Shown: one piece after another, positions 52,196 to 60,603 of the stretch
How the letters are laid out: the number at the start of each line of letters is the position of its first letter
Numbering within the stretch: position 1 is the stretch's first letter
Origin: Streptomyces griseoruber
GTDB lineage: Bacteria > Actinomycetota > Actinomycetes > Streptomycetales > Streptomycetaceae
Direction of reading: 5' to 3'
DNA: 64,000 nt
Assembly (NCBI RefSeq): GCF_001514205.1
Contig: NZ_KQ948779.1
Location: 196,029 to 260,028, forward strand
The notes under the pieces: model-generated
Told to the model about the DNA's origin: nothing
The model's database searches: none
The model's input: the letters and a program-made list of their open reading frames with translations, nothing else
Position numbers and translations under genes: made by a program

Positions 52196-53101
52196 CTAAT
52201 GCCGAGCCCCCCGCCACCCGGAGACGGGCAGAGCGAACTTCGCCACCAGCCGATCGGTGAAAGAAGCGTGATGCAATCGCGCAAGCCGCACCGGCACGGC
52301 CCCCCGCCGCACCTCCACCCGGGCCCCCGGAGGCAGCTCGAAGGTCCGCCGCCCGTCGCACCACAGCACCCCCGGCGGAATATGCGGCAGCAGCTCCACC
52401 GCGAGCACGGAATTCGGCGAGGTCACCAACGGCTTGGCGAACAGCGCGTGCGCGCTGATCGGCACCATCAGCAGCGCCTCGACCTCGGGCCACACCACAG
52501 GCCCGCCCGCCGAGAAGGCGTACGCCGTGGACCCGGTGGGCGTGGACAGCACGATCCCGTCGCACCCGAACCCCGTCACCGGGCGCCCGTCGATCTCCAG
52601 CACCACTTCCAGCAGCTTCTCGGCGCCCGCCTTCTGCACCGCCGCCTCGTTCAGCGCCCAGTCCGTGTGCACGATGTCCCCGTTGCGGTGCACGACGACA
52701 TCGACGGTCATCCGCTCCTCGACCTCGTACGCCTTGCTGACCACCCGGTCGACGACCTTGTCGAGATCGTCCCGCTCGGCCTCGGCGAGGAACCCGACGC
52801 TGCCGAGGTTGACGCCGAGCATCGGCACCCCGGACGCCCGCGCGAACTCGGCGCCCCGCAGCAGCGTCCCGTCACCGCCGAGGACGATGAGCAGCTCACA
52901 CCCCTCCAGGCAGTCCGGAGTGGCCTCGGCGACCAGTTCCACCTCGTCCGGCACATGCAGGTCGGAGGCCTCGTACTCCAGGACGCGCACCCCGATGCCC
53001 TCGCGCAGCAGCCCCTTCACCACCAGTTCCGCGCTGCGGATGGCGGCGGGCCGGCCCGTGTGGGCGAGGAGGAAAACAGTACGGGTTCGGTTCTCGGTCA
53101 A
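52196..53101 (-). CDS. nadK: NAD kinase
   Basis: 301 aa from a TTG at 53101 that overlaps the tlyA stop (TTGA). Diagnostic motifs: LLIVLGGDGTLLRGAEFARA (GGDG), WALNEAAVQKAG (NE), and GIVLSTPTGSTAYAFSAGGP, the NADP-binding loop. It phosphorylates NAD to NADP. The rare TTG start and overlap suggest coupled, low-level translation after tlyA. The C-terminus has WCDGRRTFELPPGARVEV. Confidence 0.95.
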   Translation of the reverse strand: MTENRTRTVFLLAHTGRPAAIRSAELVVKGLLREGIGVRVLEYEASDLHVPDEVELVAEATPDCLEGCELLIVLGGDGTLLRGAEFARASGVPMLGVNLGSVGFLAEAERDDLDKVVDRVVSKAYEVEERMTVDVVVHRNGDIVHTDWALNEAAVQKAGAEKLLEVVLEIDGRPVTGFGCDGIVLSTPTGSTAYAFSAGGPVVWPEVEALLMVPISAHALFAKPLVTSPNSVLAVELLPHIPPGVLWCDGRRTFELPPGARVEVRRGAVPVRLARLHHASFTDRLVAKFALPVSGWRGARH

Positions 53102-53913
53102 CGCGGCCCCTCCGCAACTGCACGGTCAACGTCGGCCGGGTCCAGGGCAGGCGCCCCGGCCCGGAGCCACAGAAAGTACTCGACATTGCCCGACGGCCCG
53201 GGCAGTGGACTGGCGGTGACACCCTTCACCCCGAGCCCGAGGTCCCACGCCTTGCCGGCGACGCCGCGCACCGCCTCGGCCCGCAGCTGCGGACTGCGCA
53301 CGACGCCCCCGCTGCCGAGCCGTTCCTTCCCCACCTCGAACTGCGGCTTGACCATCATCACCAGATCCGCGTCCGGCTCGGTGCACCGCTCCAGGGCCGG
53401 CAGCACCAGCCCGAGCGGGATGAAGGACAAGTCCCCCACGACAAGATCCACTGGCTTCCCATCGATCGCTTCAAGCGTCAACTCGCGTACGTTCGTACGG
53501 TCCTTGACGGTGACGCGTTCATCGCTGCGCAGAGACCAGGCGAGTTGTCCGTATCCGACGTCGACGGCGACGACGTGCGCGGCGCCGGCCCGCAGCAGCA
53601 CATCGGTGAACCCGCCGGTGGACGCCCCGGCGTCCAGCGCCCGCCGCCCCTCGACGACGAGCCCCTGCGGCACGAAGACCTCCAGCGCCCCGGCGAGCTT
53701 GTGCCCGCCCCGGGAGACGTAGTCGGGGTCGCCGTCGGCCACGGCGACGACGATCGCGGCGGCCGTCTCCACCTGGGTGGCGGACTTGGTCGCGACGGTC
53801 TTGCCGACGGTGACCCGCCCCGCGGCGATCAGCTGCCCGGCGTGCTCCCGCGAGCGCGCGAGCTTGCGGCGGACCAGCTCCGCGTCCAGACGGCGACGTG
53901 CGACTCCTGCCAC
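53098..53913 (-). CDS. tlyA: TlyA-family rRNA methyltransferase / hemolysin-like protein
   Basis: 271 aa from GTG 53913 (VAGVARRRLDAELVRRKLA) with AGGAG 11 nt upstream; ATG 53937 is in frame but lacks a site. N-terminal S4 domain, then an FtsJ-like methyltransferase with ALDAGASTGGFTDVLLRAGA, VDVGYGQLAWSLR, LVVGDLSFIPLGLVLPAL and MVKPQFEVGKE. The mycobacterial enzyme 2'-O-methylates 16S and 23S rRNA cytidines and influences capreomycin susceptibility. Co-transcribed with the small upstream ORF and nadK. Confidence 0.93.
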   Translation of the reverse strand: MAGVARRRLDAELVRRKLARSREHAGQLIAAGRVTVGKTVATKSATQVETAAAIVVAVADGDPDYVSRGGHKLAGALEVFVPQGLVVEGRRALDAGASTGGFTDVLLRAGAAHVVAVDVGYGQLAWSLRSDERVTVKDRTNVRELTLEAIDGKPVDLVVGDLSFIPLGLVLPALERCTEPDADLVMMVKPQFEVGKERLGSGGVVRSPQLRAEAVRGVAGKAWDLGLGVKGVTASPLPGPSGNVEYFLWLRAGAPALDPADVDRAVAEGPR

Positions 53914-53920
53914 GTTCGGT

Positions 53921-54214
53921 TCAGCTCCTAGTGCCATACGAGGGTGAAGGCGCCCTCTGCTCGTACGAGGGTGAGGGCGCCGGAGGTCCCGGGCGGGCGT
54001 CGAGCGCGGTGAGCGCGTCGCGCAGCCCCCGGTGTACATCCTCGTACACCTCGAGGTGTCCGTCGGTGGCGAGGTGGTCGGCGTCGGCCAGCCGGTCCAG
54101 CTGGGCGTCGACCTCGGCGTTGCCGGTGGGAGTACGGGGGACGGCCAGCGGGGCGGGCGCGGCGGGGTCGTGCTCCGGCGCCTCCGGCGCGATCTCCGGC
54201 ACTGTGTCGCTCAT
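53921..54214 (-). CDS. Small acidic hypothetical protein upstream of tlyA
   Basis: 97 aa from ATG 54214 (MSDTVPEIAPEAPEHDPAAP). A Pro/Ala/Glu-rich start, then a helical core NAEVDAQLDRLADADHLA and DGHLEVYEDVHRGLRDALTAL. The C-terminal SPSYEQRAPSPSYGTRS reflects an imperfect DNA repeat at 53936-53985. It ends 7 nt before the tlyA start, the usual actinobacterial arrangement. Function unknown. Confidence 0.8.
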   Translation of the reverse strand: MSDTVPEIAPEAPEHDPAAPAPLAVPRTPTGNAEVDAQLDRLADADHLATDGHLEVYEDVHRGLRDALTALDARPGPPAPSPSYEQRAPSPSYGTRS

Positions 54215-54242
54215 GCCCAGACGCTACCCCGAACCGCTGGGG

Positions 54243-54248
54243 TACCGT
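54243..54248 (+). promoter_or_regulatory. -10 box for a probable leaderless mRNA
   Basis: TACCGT ends 8 nt before ATG 54257; no Shine-Dalgarno. Confidence 0.4.
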
Positions 54249-54256
54249 CGGTCGCG

Positions 54257-54604
54257 ATGGCCACGATCGAGGAGTGCCGCGCCGCACTCGAGAAGCTCTC
54301 GGACTCCATGCAGCGTGCCGAAGGGGACGTCCGCACCGCCGCGGAACTGGACCGTTCGGTCAGCTGCTGGATCACCGACCTGGACGTCACGTTCGTGGGC
54401 CGTATGACCGGCGGCCGGATCGTGGTCCAGGACACCCTGCAGGGCCCTCCGCGGGAGAAGGCGCAGATCAGACTGAGCATGACCGGGGACGACCTGGTGG
54501 CCCTGGTCGACGGCGGGCTGAACTTCGCCAAGGCCTGGGGCTCGGGCCGGGTGAAGCTGCACGCGGGCGTACGCGACCTGTTCGTCCTCAGGAAGCTTCT
54601 GTAG
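54257..54604 (+). CDS. SCP2 sterol-binding-domain protein
   Basis: 115 aa from ATG 54257 (MATIEECRAALEKLSDSMQR). The fold elements LDRSVSCWITDLDVTFVGRM and GGRIVVQDTLQGPPREKAQI, then DDLVALVDGGLNFAKAWGSGRVKLHAGVRDL, match the SCP2 superfamily of small lipid-binding proteins. Ligand unknown. Its last 17 nt overlap the end of the convergent ABC ATPase gene. Confidence 0.85.
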   Translation: MATIEECRAALEKLSDSMQRAEGDVRTAAELDRSVSCWITDLDVTFVGRMTGGRIVVQDTLQGPPREKAQIRLSMTGDDLVALVDGGLNFAKAWGSGRVKLHAGVRDLFVLRKLL

Positions 54605-55439
54605 CCACCGCCCGCTTCACCCGCCCCCGCGCCGTGCGCGCCGCCGGCACCACCAGCGGCGTACCGGTCTGCGGGTCGTCGATCACCTGGCAGCGCAGCC
54701 CGAAGACCTCCTCGACCAGAGCGGCCGTGACGATGTCGTTCGGCGCGCCCTGCGCGATGACCTCGCCGCCCTTCAGCGCGATCAGATGGGTGGCGTACCG
54801 GGCCGCGTGGTTGAGGTCGTGCAGCACGGCGACGAGCGTGCGGCCCTGCTCCTCGTGGAGTTCGGCGCACAGGTCGAGGACGTCGATCTGGTGCTGGATG
54901 TCGAGGTAGGTGGTCGGCTCGTCGAGCAGCAGCAGCGGGGTCTGCTGGGCGAGGGCCATCGCGATCCACACGCGCTGGCGCTGACCGCCGGACAGCTCGT
55001 CGACGTACCGGTCGGCGAGTTCGGCCACACCGGTCCGCGCCATGGACTCCTGGACGACCCGCTCGTCCTCGGCCGACCACTGCCGCAGGATGCCCTGGTG
55101 CGGGTAGCGGCCGCGGCCGACGAGGTCGGCGACGGTGATCCCGTCCGGCGCGATCGACGACTGCGGCAGCAGGCCCAGCGTGCGCGCCACCTTCTTCGCC
55201 GGCAGGGACTGGATGACCTGCCCGTCGAGCAGCACCCGCCCCCGGGACGGCTTCAGCATCCGGGACAGCGCCCGCAGCAGCGTGGACTTGCCGCACGCGT
55301 TGGGGCCGACGATCACCGTGAAGGAGTGGTCGGGAATCTCCACCGACAGCTGCTCGGCGATCACCCGCTGGTCGTAGGCGAGGGTGACGTTCTCGGCGGA
55401 CAGGCGGTTCACGGTGCTCCCTGGGTGGTTCTGGTTCAT
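54588..55439 (-). CDS. FecE-type ATPase of an iron-siderophore ABC importer
   Basis: 283 aa from ATG 55439, overlapping the permease by ATGA; the GTG of VNRLSAENV is an alternative. Walker A VGPNACGKSTLLRAL, signature VDELSGGQRQRVWIAMAL, Walker B LLLLDEPTTYLDIQHQI, switch VLHDLNHAARYA. This is the FecE/FhuC class. It is the last gene of a three-gene operon with two permeases under an iron box. Confidence 0.95.
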   Translation of the reverse strand: MNQNHPGSTVNRLSAENVTLAYDQRVIAEQLSVEIPDHSFTVIVGPNACGKSTLLRALSRMLKPSRGRVLLDGQVIQSLPAKKVARTLGLLPQSSIAPDGITVADLVGRGRYPHQGILRQWSAEDERVVQESMARTGVAELADRYVDELSGGQRQRVWIAMALAQQTPLLLLDEPTTYLDIQHQIDVLDLCAELHEEQGRTLVAVLHDLNHAARYATHLIALKGGEVIAQGAPNDIVTAALVEEVFGLRCQVIDDPQTGTPLVVPAARTARGRVKRAVATEAS

Positions 55440-56521
55440 ATCCGGCCCGCCTTGCGCTCGGTGACGAGGAGCCACAGCAGATAGACCCCGCCGAGGACTC
55501 CGGTGACCACGCCCACGGGCAGCTGTCCGTCGCCGAACAGCCGCTGCGAGGCCCAGTCGGCGGTGACCAGCAGCGCGGCGCCCATGCACAGCGAGGCCAC
55601 GAGGTTGGGGCCGGGCGAGCGGGTGAGACGCCGGGCGAGCTGCGGCGCGGTGAGGGCCACGAAGCCGACCGGGCCCGCGGCGGCGGTGGCGGCGGCGGTG
55701 AGCAGCACGGCCGACACCATCAGCACCAGCCGGACCCGCTCGACCCGCACCCCGAGCGCGTGCGAGACGTCGTCGCCCATCTCCGTCATCCGCAGCCCGC
55801 GCGCGTGGGTGAGGACGAGCGGGACGAGCACGCCGACCAGGGCGAGCAGCGGCCAGACCTGCTTCCAGTCCCGCCCGTCCAGTGTCCCGGTCATCCAGAC
55901 GACGGCCCGCGCCGCGTCCACGAAGTCGGCCTTGGTGATCAGATAGCCGTTGACCGCGCTCGCCACCGCCGACACACCGATGCCGACGAGCACCAGCCGG
56001 TAGCCGTGCACGCCCCGCTTCCACGCCAGCAGATAGATCGCGGCCCCGGTCACCAGCCCGCCGACCAGCGCGCCGACGGTGACCTGGGTGGTGGTCCCGG
56101 AGAACAGCACGATCATCACGAGCGCACCGGCCGTCGCCCCCTGCCCGAGGCCGAGCACATCGGGGCTGCCCAGCGGATTGCGCGACACGGCCTGGAACAG
56201 CGCCCCGCCCAGCCCCAGCGAGGCCCCGACCAGCAGTCCGACCAGCACCCGGGGCAGCCGCAGCTCGTTCACGACGAGCTCCTGGCCCGGATTCCCCTCG
56301 CCGAACAGCGTCTTGACGACGTCCCCGAACGAGATGGGGAAGTCTCCGGTGCCGATCAGCACCACGCTCGCGGCGAACGCGGCGGCCAGCAGCAGCACGA
56401 CGACCACCAGGGCCCGCGTGTCCAGCCGCACCGACAGCCCGCCCGGGGTGCGCAGCGCCCGGCGGCGCCCGGTCCCCGTGGGCGCCTGCGGTGTCTTCTC
56501 GGTCGTCTCCGCGGTCCTCAC
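55436..56521 (-). CDS. FecD-type permease of an iron-siderophore ABC importer
   Basis: 361 aa from GTG 56521, overlapping the first permease by GTGA. About nine to ten membrane helices. Family motifs: LRLPRVLVGLLVGASLGLGGALFQAVSRNPLGSPDVLGLG, split as LRLPRVLVGLLVGASLG and NPLGSPDVLGLGQGA, and GPVGFVALTAPQLARRL near the cytoplasmic ATPase-contact loop. It pairs with the permease at 56518-57561 to form the channel. Confidence 0.95.
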   Translation of the reverse strand: MRTAETTEKTPQAPTGTGRRRALRTPGGLSVRLDTRALVVVVLLLAAAFAASVVLIGTGDFPISFGDVVKTLFGEGNPGQELVVNELRLPRVLVGLLVGASLGLGGALFQAVSRNPLGSPDVLGLGQGATAGALVMIVLFSGTTTQVTVGALVGGLVTGAAIYLLAWKRGVHGYRLVLVGIGVSAVASAVNGYLITKADFVDAARAVVWMTGTLDGRDWKQVWPLLALVGVLVPLVLTHARGLRMTEMGDDVSHALGVRVERVRLVLMVSAVLLTAAATAAAGPVGFVALTAPQLARRLTRSPGPNLVASLCMGAALLVTADWASQRLFGDGQLPVGVVTGVLGGVYLLWLLVTERKAGRI

Positions 56522-57561
56522 AGCTGGGCCGTCCTCCGCCGTCGTACGAGAAAGATGAAGACCGGCCCGCCGATGATCGCGGTGATGATGCCGACCTGGA
56601 CCTCCGAGGGGCGGGCCACGACCCGGCCGATCACATCGGAGCCGAGCAGCAGCACCGGCGAGAGGACCGCCGCGTACGGCATGATCCAGCGCAGGTCGGG
56701 GCCGGTGAAGGAGCGGACGATGTGCGGGACCATCAGCCCCACGAACACGATCGGCCCGCAGGCGGCGGTCGCGGCCCCGCACAGCACGGTCGCGGCGAGC
56801 ATGGCCAGCGCCCGGGTGCGGTTGAGGTTCGCGCCGAGCGCCTTGGCGGTGTCGTCGCCCATCTCCACCGCGTTCAGCGGCCGGGCGAGGGCCAGCGCGA
56901 GGACCGTGCCGGCGACCAGGAAGGGCAGCACCTGACGGATCGTCCCGTCGGTCGCCGAGGACAGCGAACCGACCGTCCAGAACCGCATCCTGGCCAGCGC
57001 CGCCTCATCCATGATCATCACGGCCTGGAGATAGCCGTACAGCGCGGCACTGATCGCGGTGCCGGCGAGCGCGAGCCGCACGGGCGTGGCCCCCCGGCTC
57101 CCGCCGAGGAACCAGACCAGCGCCCCGACCGCGGCCGCCCCGAGGAAGGCGAACCACACATACCCGGTCAGGCTCGTCACCCCGAGGAAGGTGATGGCGG
57201 TGACGACGGCGGCCGAGGCACCCGCGTTGATCCCGAGCAGCCCGGGGTCGGCCAGCGGATTGCGCGTCAGGGCCTGGAGCACCGCTCCGGACAGCCCCAG
57301 CGCGGCACCGACCAGCAGCCCGAGCACGGTCCGCGCCAGCCGCTCGTCGACGACGACGTCCGCGTACGTCCCCGAGTCCGCGAACAGTCCGTGCCACACC
57401 TGGGCGACGGACAGCTCTTTCGCCCCGACGGCGATGCTCGCCACCGCCACCACGGCGAGAATCGCCACGGCGACCAGCAGCCCGGCGGAACGGACCGCCC
57501 GGCGGGTCGGGGGCGCGGGGGCTCTCTCCGCGCGCTGTTCGGGAACACTGTCGACCAACAC
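56518..57561 (-). CDS. FecC-type permease of an iron-siderophore ABC importer
   Basis: 347 aa from GTG 57561. Features DERLARTVLGLLVGAALGLSG, NPLADPGLLGINAGASAAVV, MGDDTAKALGANLNRTR and GPIVFVGLMVPHIVR. About nine to ten helices. First gene of the operon; an iron box overlaps its probable -10 (TAACCT, 6 nt from the GTG), suggesting a leaderless, iron-repressed mRNA. No siderophore-binding lipoprotein gene is adjacent. Confidence 0.95.
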   Translation of the reverse strand: MLVDSVPEQRAERAPAPPTRRAVRSAGLLVAVAILAVVAVASIAVGAKELSVAQVWHGLFADSGTYADVVVDERLARTVLGLLVGAALGLSGAVLQALTRNPLADPGLLGINAGASAAVVTAITFLGVTSLTGYVWFAFLGAAAVGALVWFLGGSRGATPVRLALAGTAISAALYGYLQAVMIMDEAALARMRFWTVGSLSSATDGTIRQVLPFLVAGTVLALALARPLNAVEMGDDTAKALGANLNRTRALAMLAATVLCGAATAACGPIVFVGLMVPHIVRSFTGPDLRWIMPYAAVLSPVLLLGSDVIGRVVARPSEVQVGIITAIIGGPVFIFLVRRRRTAQL

Positions 57562-57565
57562 GCAG

Positions 57566-57584
57566 TTAGGTTAGCCTACCCTGC
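57566..57584. promoter_or_regulatory. Iron box (DtxR/DmdR-type operator) overlapping the promoter
   Basis: TTAGGTTAGCCTACCCTGC matches about 15 of 19 positions of the TTAGGTTAGGCTAACCTAA consensus as I recall it. It covers the minus-strand -10 box TAACCT (57573-57568). Confidence 0.75.
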
Positions 57585-57603
57585 CCAACAGGTCGGGGCC
57601 CGA

Positions 57604-57669
57604 GTGCCGGCGCACAGGTGGATGCCCGCGTGCCGGCTCACGGGTGGGTGCCCGTGTGCCGGCTCACAG
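57604..57669. repeat. 26-bp tandem repeat, about 2.5 copies
   Basis: Units start at 57604, 57630 and 57656, each beginning GTGCCGG(c/t)(g/t)CAC. The third partial unit runs over the stop codon of the HAD gene (57664-57666). It lies just upstream of the iron-transport promoter. Confidence 0.8.
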
Positions 57670-58692
57670 CCCCAGCCGCGCCAGCGCCTTCCCCCCGTCC
57701 AGCGCGCAACTCCCCTCCCCCGCAGCCGTCCAGGCGGCCGCGCACAGCGCCCGCAGCCCGTCCAGCGCCTCGCCGTCCCCGTCCAGCTCCACCCGCTCCT
57801 CCCCCGCGGTCGCCGTCCACCCACCGCACCGGAAACCGTCCCCGGCCGGGGTGACCTCCGGCTGTCCGGTGAGCAGCCCGCGCAGATCGGCGTCCACGAA
57901 CGTCGGCCGGTGCTGCGGCGGCGCCGCCAGCAGCCGCGCCCCGTCGGTGACCCCGGTCAGGACGAGCAGCGAGTCCACCTCGCCGTTGAACGCCCCCTCG
58001 ATGTCGGTGTCCAGCCGGTCCCCGACCACCAACGGCCGCTCGGCGCCCGTCCGCAGGATCGTCTCCCGGTGCATCGGAGGCAGCGGCTTGCCCGCGACCT
58101 GCGGCTCGGCACCGGTCGCTATCCGCACCACCTCCACCGCCGCCCCGTTCCCCGGCGCGATGCCCCGCCCGCTCGGAATCGTCAGATCGGTGTTCGACGC
58201 GAACCACGGCACCCCGCGCGCGACGGCGTACGACGCCTCCGCGAACCGCCCCCACGGCAGATCCGGCCCGCCGTACCCCTGCACCACGGCCACCGGATCG
58301 TCGTCCGCGGACTCCACCGGGACGAGTCCCCGCTCCCGCAGCGCGACCCTCAGCCCCTCCCCGCCGATCACCAGCACCCGCGCCCCCGCCGGCACCTGCT
58401 CACTGATCAGCCGCGCCACCGCCTGGGCCGAGGTGATGACCTCCTCGGCACCCGTCGGGATCCCCAGCTCGGTCAGATGCCCGGCCACCGTGTCCGGCGT
58501 CCGCAGCGCGTTGTTGGTGACGTACGCGAGCCGCATCCCGCCCGCACGAGCGGCGGCCAGCGACTCGACGGCGTGCACGATCGCGGCCCCGCCCGCGTAC
58601 ACCACCCCGTCCAGATCGAGCAGCGCCGTGTCGTACGCCTCGCTCAGGGCCTGCCCACTGCCCTCGGGCCTCGTCCTGACGCTCCGGCTCAT
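57664..58692 (-). CDS. HAD-IIA sugar-phosphate phosphatase (NagD-like)
   Basis: 342 aa from ATG 58692 with GGAG about 9 nt upstream. HAD motif I TALLDLDGVVYAGG, motif II YVTNNALRTPDT, the cap domain, and motifs III/IV around AGKPLPPMHRE and PLVVGDRLDTDIEGAFNG. The C-terminal ~60 residues are an extra Ala/Gly-rich segment. The likely reaction is hydrolysis of a phosphorylated metabolite such as phosphoglycolate or a sugar phosphate. Confidence 0.9.
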   Translation of the reverse strand: MSRSVRTRPEGSGQALSEAYDTALLDLDGVVYAGGAAIVHAVESLAAARAGGMRLAYVTNNALRTPDTVAGHLTELGIPTGAEEVITSAQAVARLISEQVPAGARVLVIGGEGLRVALRERGLVPVESADDDPVAVVQGYGGPDLPWGRFAEASYAVARGVPWFASNTDLTIPSGRGIAPGNGAAVEVVRIATGAEPQVAGKPLPPMHRETILRTGAERPLVVGDRLDTDIEGAFNGEVDSLLVLTGVTDGARLLAAPPQHRPTFVDADLRGLLTGQPEVTPAGDGFRCGGWTATAGEERVELDGDGEALDGLRALCAAAWTAAGEGSCALDGGKALARLGL

Positions 58693-58753
58693 TCCACATC
58701 GCTCCTCGTTCGATCCGCTTTCCCTCGATCATCCCGCACGCCACCGACACACG

Positions 58754-58759
58754 TACGAT
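58754..58759 (+). promoter_or_regulatory. -10 box for a probable leaderless mRNA
   Basis: TACGAT ends 6 nt before ATG 58766. Confidence 0.4.
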
Positions 58760-58765
58760 GCCGGG

Positions 58766-60049
58766 ATGAACACTGCAGGTCACCCGGAAGCAACGGCGCC
58801 CCGAGGCCTGGAACTCACCCCGTTCCGAGGCCTGCGCTACGACCCCGACCGGGTCGGCAGCCTCGCCGCCGTCACCTCCCCGCCGTACGACGTCGTCGTC
58901 CGCCCCGACGGCCTGCACCAGCTCCAGGACGCGGACCCCTACAACATCGTCCGCCTGATCCTCCCCCAGGCCACCACGCCCAGCGCCCGCAACGAACAGG
59001 CAGCCGACGCCCTGCGCCGCTGGCTCGCCGAGGGCGTCCTGACCGCCGACCCCGAGCCCGCGCTGTACGTCTACGAGCAGCGGCACGCCGACGGCATGCT
59101 CCAGCGCGGACTCATCGGCACCCTGCGCGTCTCCGACCCGGCGGAGGGGATCGTCCTCCCCCACGAGGACGTCATAGAGCCGGTCGTGGCGGAGCGCGCG
59201 GCCCTGATGCGCGCCACGTACGCCAACCTCGAACCGCTCCTCCTCACCTACCGCGGCAACGGCACGGCGGCCGAGATCGTGGACCGCACCGCCGAGCGCC
59301 CCCCGCTCCTCGCCACCACCACCGAGGACGGCTACCACCACCGCCTGTGGGCGATCACCGACCTCGCCGACCAGGCCCTCGTCCGGGCCGACCTCGCCCA
59401 CCACCAGGCCCTGATCGCCGACGGCCACCACCGCTGGGCCACCTACCGCCGGCTCCGCGCCGCCCACCCCTCCCCCAGCCCCTGGGACCACGGCCTGGTC
59501 CTCCTGGTCGACACCGCCCGCTACCCCCTGCGCGTCCGCGCCATCCACCGCCTCCTGCACGGCCTGCCGGTCGCCGAGGCCCTCACCGCCGTACAGGACC
59601 TGTTCCGGGTCCGGCACCTGCGGGTCTCCCTGCCCGAAGCCCTCGACGCACTGGCGGACGCGGCCTGCGCCGGAAACGCCTTCCTGCTGGCCGGCGACGG
59701 CACCTTCCACCTCCTGGACCGCCCGGACCCGGCCCTCCTCGCCCGTACGATCCCCCGGGACCGCCCACAGGCCTGGCGCACCCTGGACGCGACCGTCCTG
59801 CACGCCGCGCTCCTCGCCCACGTCTGGCACATCCCCGAGGACGACCCGACCCGCATCGCCTACATCCACGACACCGCCGCCACCGTCCGCAAGGCGGAAC
59901 GCGGCGGCACCACGGCGGTCCTCCTGCACCCCGTACGCGAGGAGGTCGTCCGCGACCTCGCCCGCCAGGGCATCACCATGCCCCGCAAATCGACGTCGTT
60001 CGGCCCCAAACCGGCCTCCGGTCTCGTCCTGCGCGCACTGGACGTCTGA
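58766..60049 (+). CDS. DUF1015-family protein
   Basis: 427 aa from ATG 58766 (MNTAGHPEATAPRG). Conserved family blocks: LTPFRGLRYDPDRVGSLAAV, TSPPYDVV, DPYNIVRLILPQ, LPHEDVIEPVVAERAALMRA, and LIADGHHRWATYR near the middle. The family is widespread but of unsettled function. Divergent from the HAD phosphatase gene by 73 nt. No signal peptide or membrane segment. The last helix segment ends GLVLRALDV. Confidence 0.88.
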   Translation: MNTAGHPEATAPRGLELTPFRGLRYDPDRVGSLAAVTSPPYDVVVRPDGLHQLQDADPYNIVRLILPQATTPSARNEQAADALRRWLAEGVLTADPEPALYVYEQRHADGMLQRGLIGTLRVSDPAEGIVLPHEDVIEPVVAERAALMRATYANLEPLLLTYRGNGTAAEIVDRTAERPPLLATTTEDGYHHRLWAITDLADQALVRADLAHHQALIADGHHRWATYRRLRAAHPSPSPWDHGLVLLVDTARYPLRVRAIHRLLHGLPVAEALTAVQDLFRVRHLRVSLPEALDALADAACAGNAFLLAGDGTFHLLDRPDPALLARTIPRDRPQAWRTLDATVLHAALLAHVWHIPEDDPTRIAYIHDTAATVRKAERGGTTAVLLHPVREEVVRDLARQGITMPRKSTSFGPKPASGLVLRALDV

Positions 60050-60098
60050 GGGCCCGGAGAACAAGGCGAAAAAAATCTTCGGGAAACGTCGCGGGCGA

Positions 60099-60125
60099 TG
60101 TCGAGAACCCGTGCCCGGCTCCGTC
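60099..60125 (+). promoter_or_regulatory. ECF42-type promoter upstream of the DGPF-sigma operon
   Basis: TGTCGA (60099-60104), 17 nt, CGTC (60122-60125). This is the -35/-10 pattern described for ECF42 sigma factors, and the operon it precedes encodes an ECF42-like factor. Confidence 0.6.
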
Positions 60126-60186
60126 CCCGTGGTGAAGGCGACCGAGGCGACCACAATGGGTCGCACCAGCACCGAGGAGACACACC

Positions 60187-60603
60187 ATGGCCAAGTACCT
60201 GCTGCTGAAGCACTACCGCGGAGCCCCGGAACCGGTGAACAACGTGCCGATGGACCAGTGGACGCCGCAGGAGATCTCGGCGCACATCCAGTACATGAAC
60301 GACTTCGCGGCCGGACTCGAGAAGACCGGTGAGTTCGTCGACGGCCAGGCGCTCGCCCCCGAGGGCCAGTGGGTCCGCTACGACGGGGAGGGCCGCCCGC
60401 CGGTCACCGACGGCCCGTTCGCCGAGACCAAGGACCTCATCGCCGGCTGGATGATCATCGACGTGGACAGCCACGAGCGCGCCGTCGAACTGGCCGGGGA
60501 GCTGTCCGCCGCCCCCGGCGCGGGCGGCAAGCCGATCCACGAGTGGCTCGAGGTACGCCCCTTCCTGGCCGCGCCGCCCACCGTCACGGAGTGCCCTCAC
60601 TGA
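60187..60603 (+). CDS. DGPF-domain (YCII-related) protein
   Basis: 138 aa from ATG 60187 with GAGGAG upstream. MAKYLLLKHYRGAP at the start and the family motif PPVTDGPFAETKDLIAGWMI (DGPF) in the middle. These proteins are encoded beside ECF42 sigma factors and are usual members of their regulons. The stop shares its A with the ATG of the sigma gene. Confidence 0.92.
   Translation: MAKYLLLKHYRGAPEPVNNVPMDQWTPQEISAHIQYMNDFAAGLEKTGEFVDGQALAPEGQWVRYDGEGRPPVTDGPFAETKDLIAGWMIIDVDSHERAVELAGELSAAPGAGGKPIHEWLEVRPFLAAPPTVTECPH

Noticed and set aside
56491..60135. 1214-codon plus-strand frame over the permease and HAD genes
   Set aside because: Composition is Arg/Pro/His-rich antisense of known genes with no motif; typical of high-GC shadow frames.
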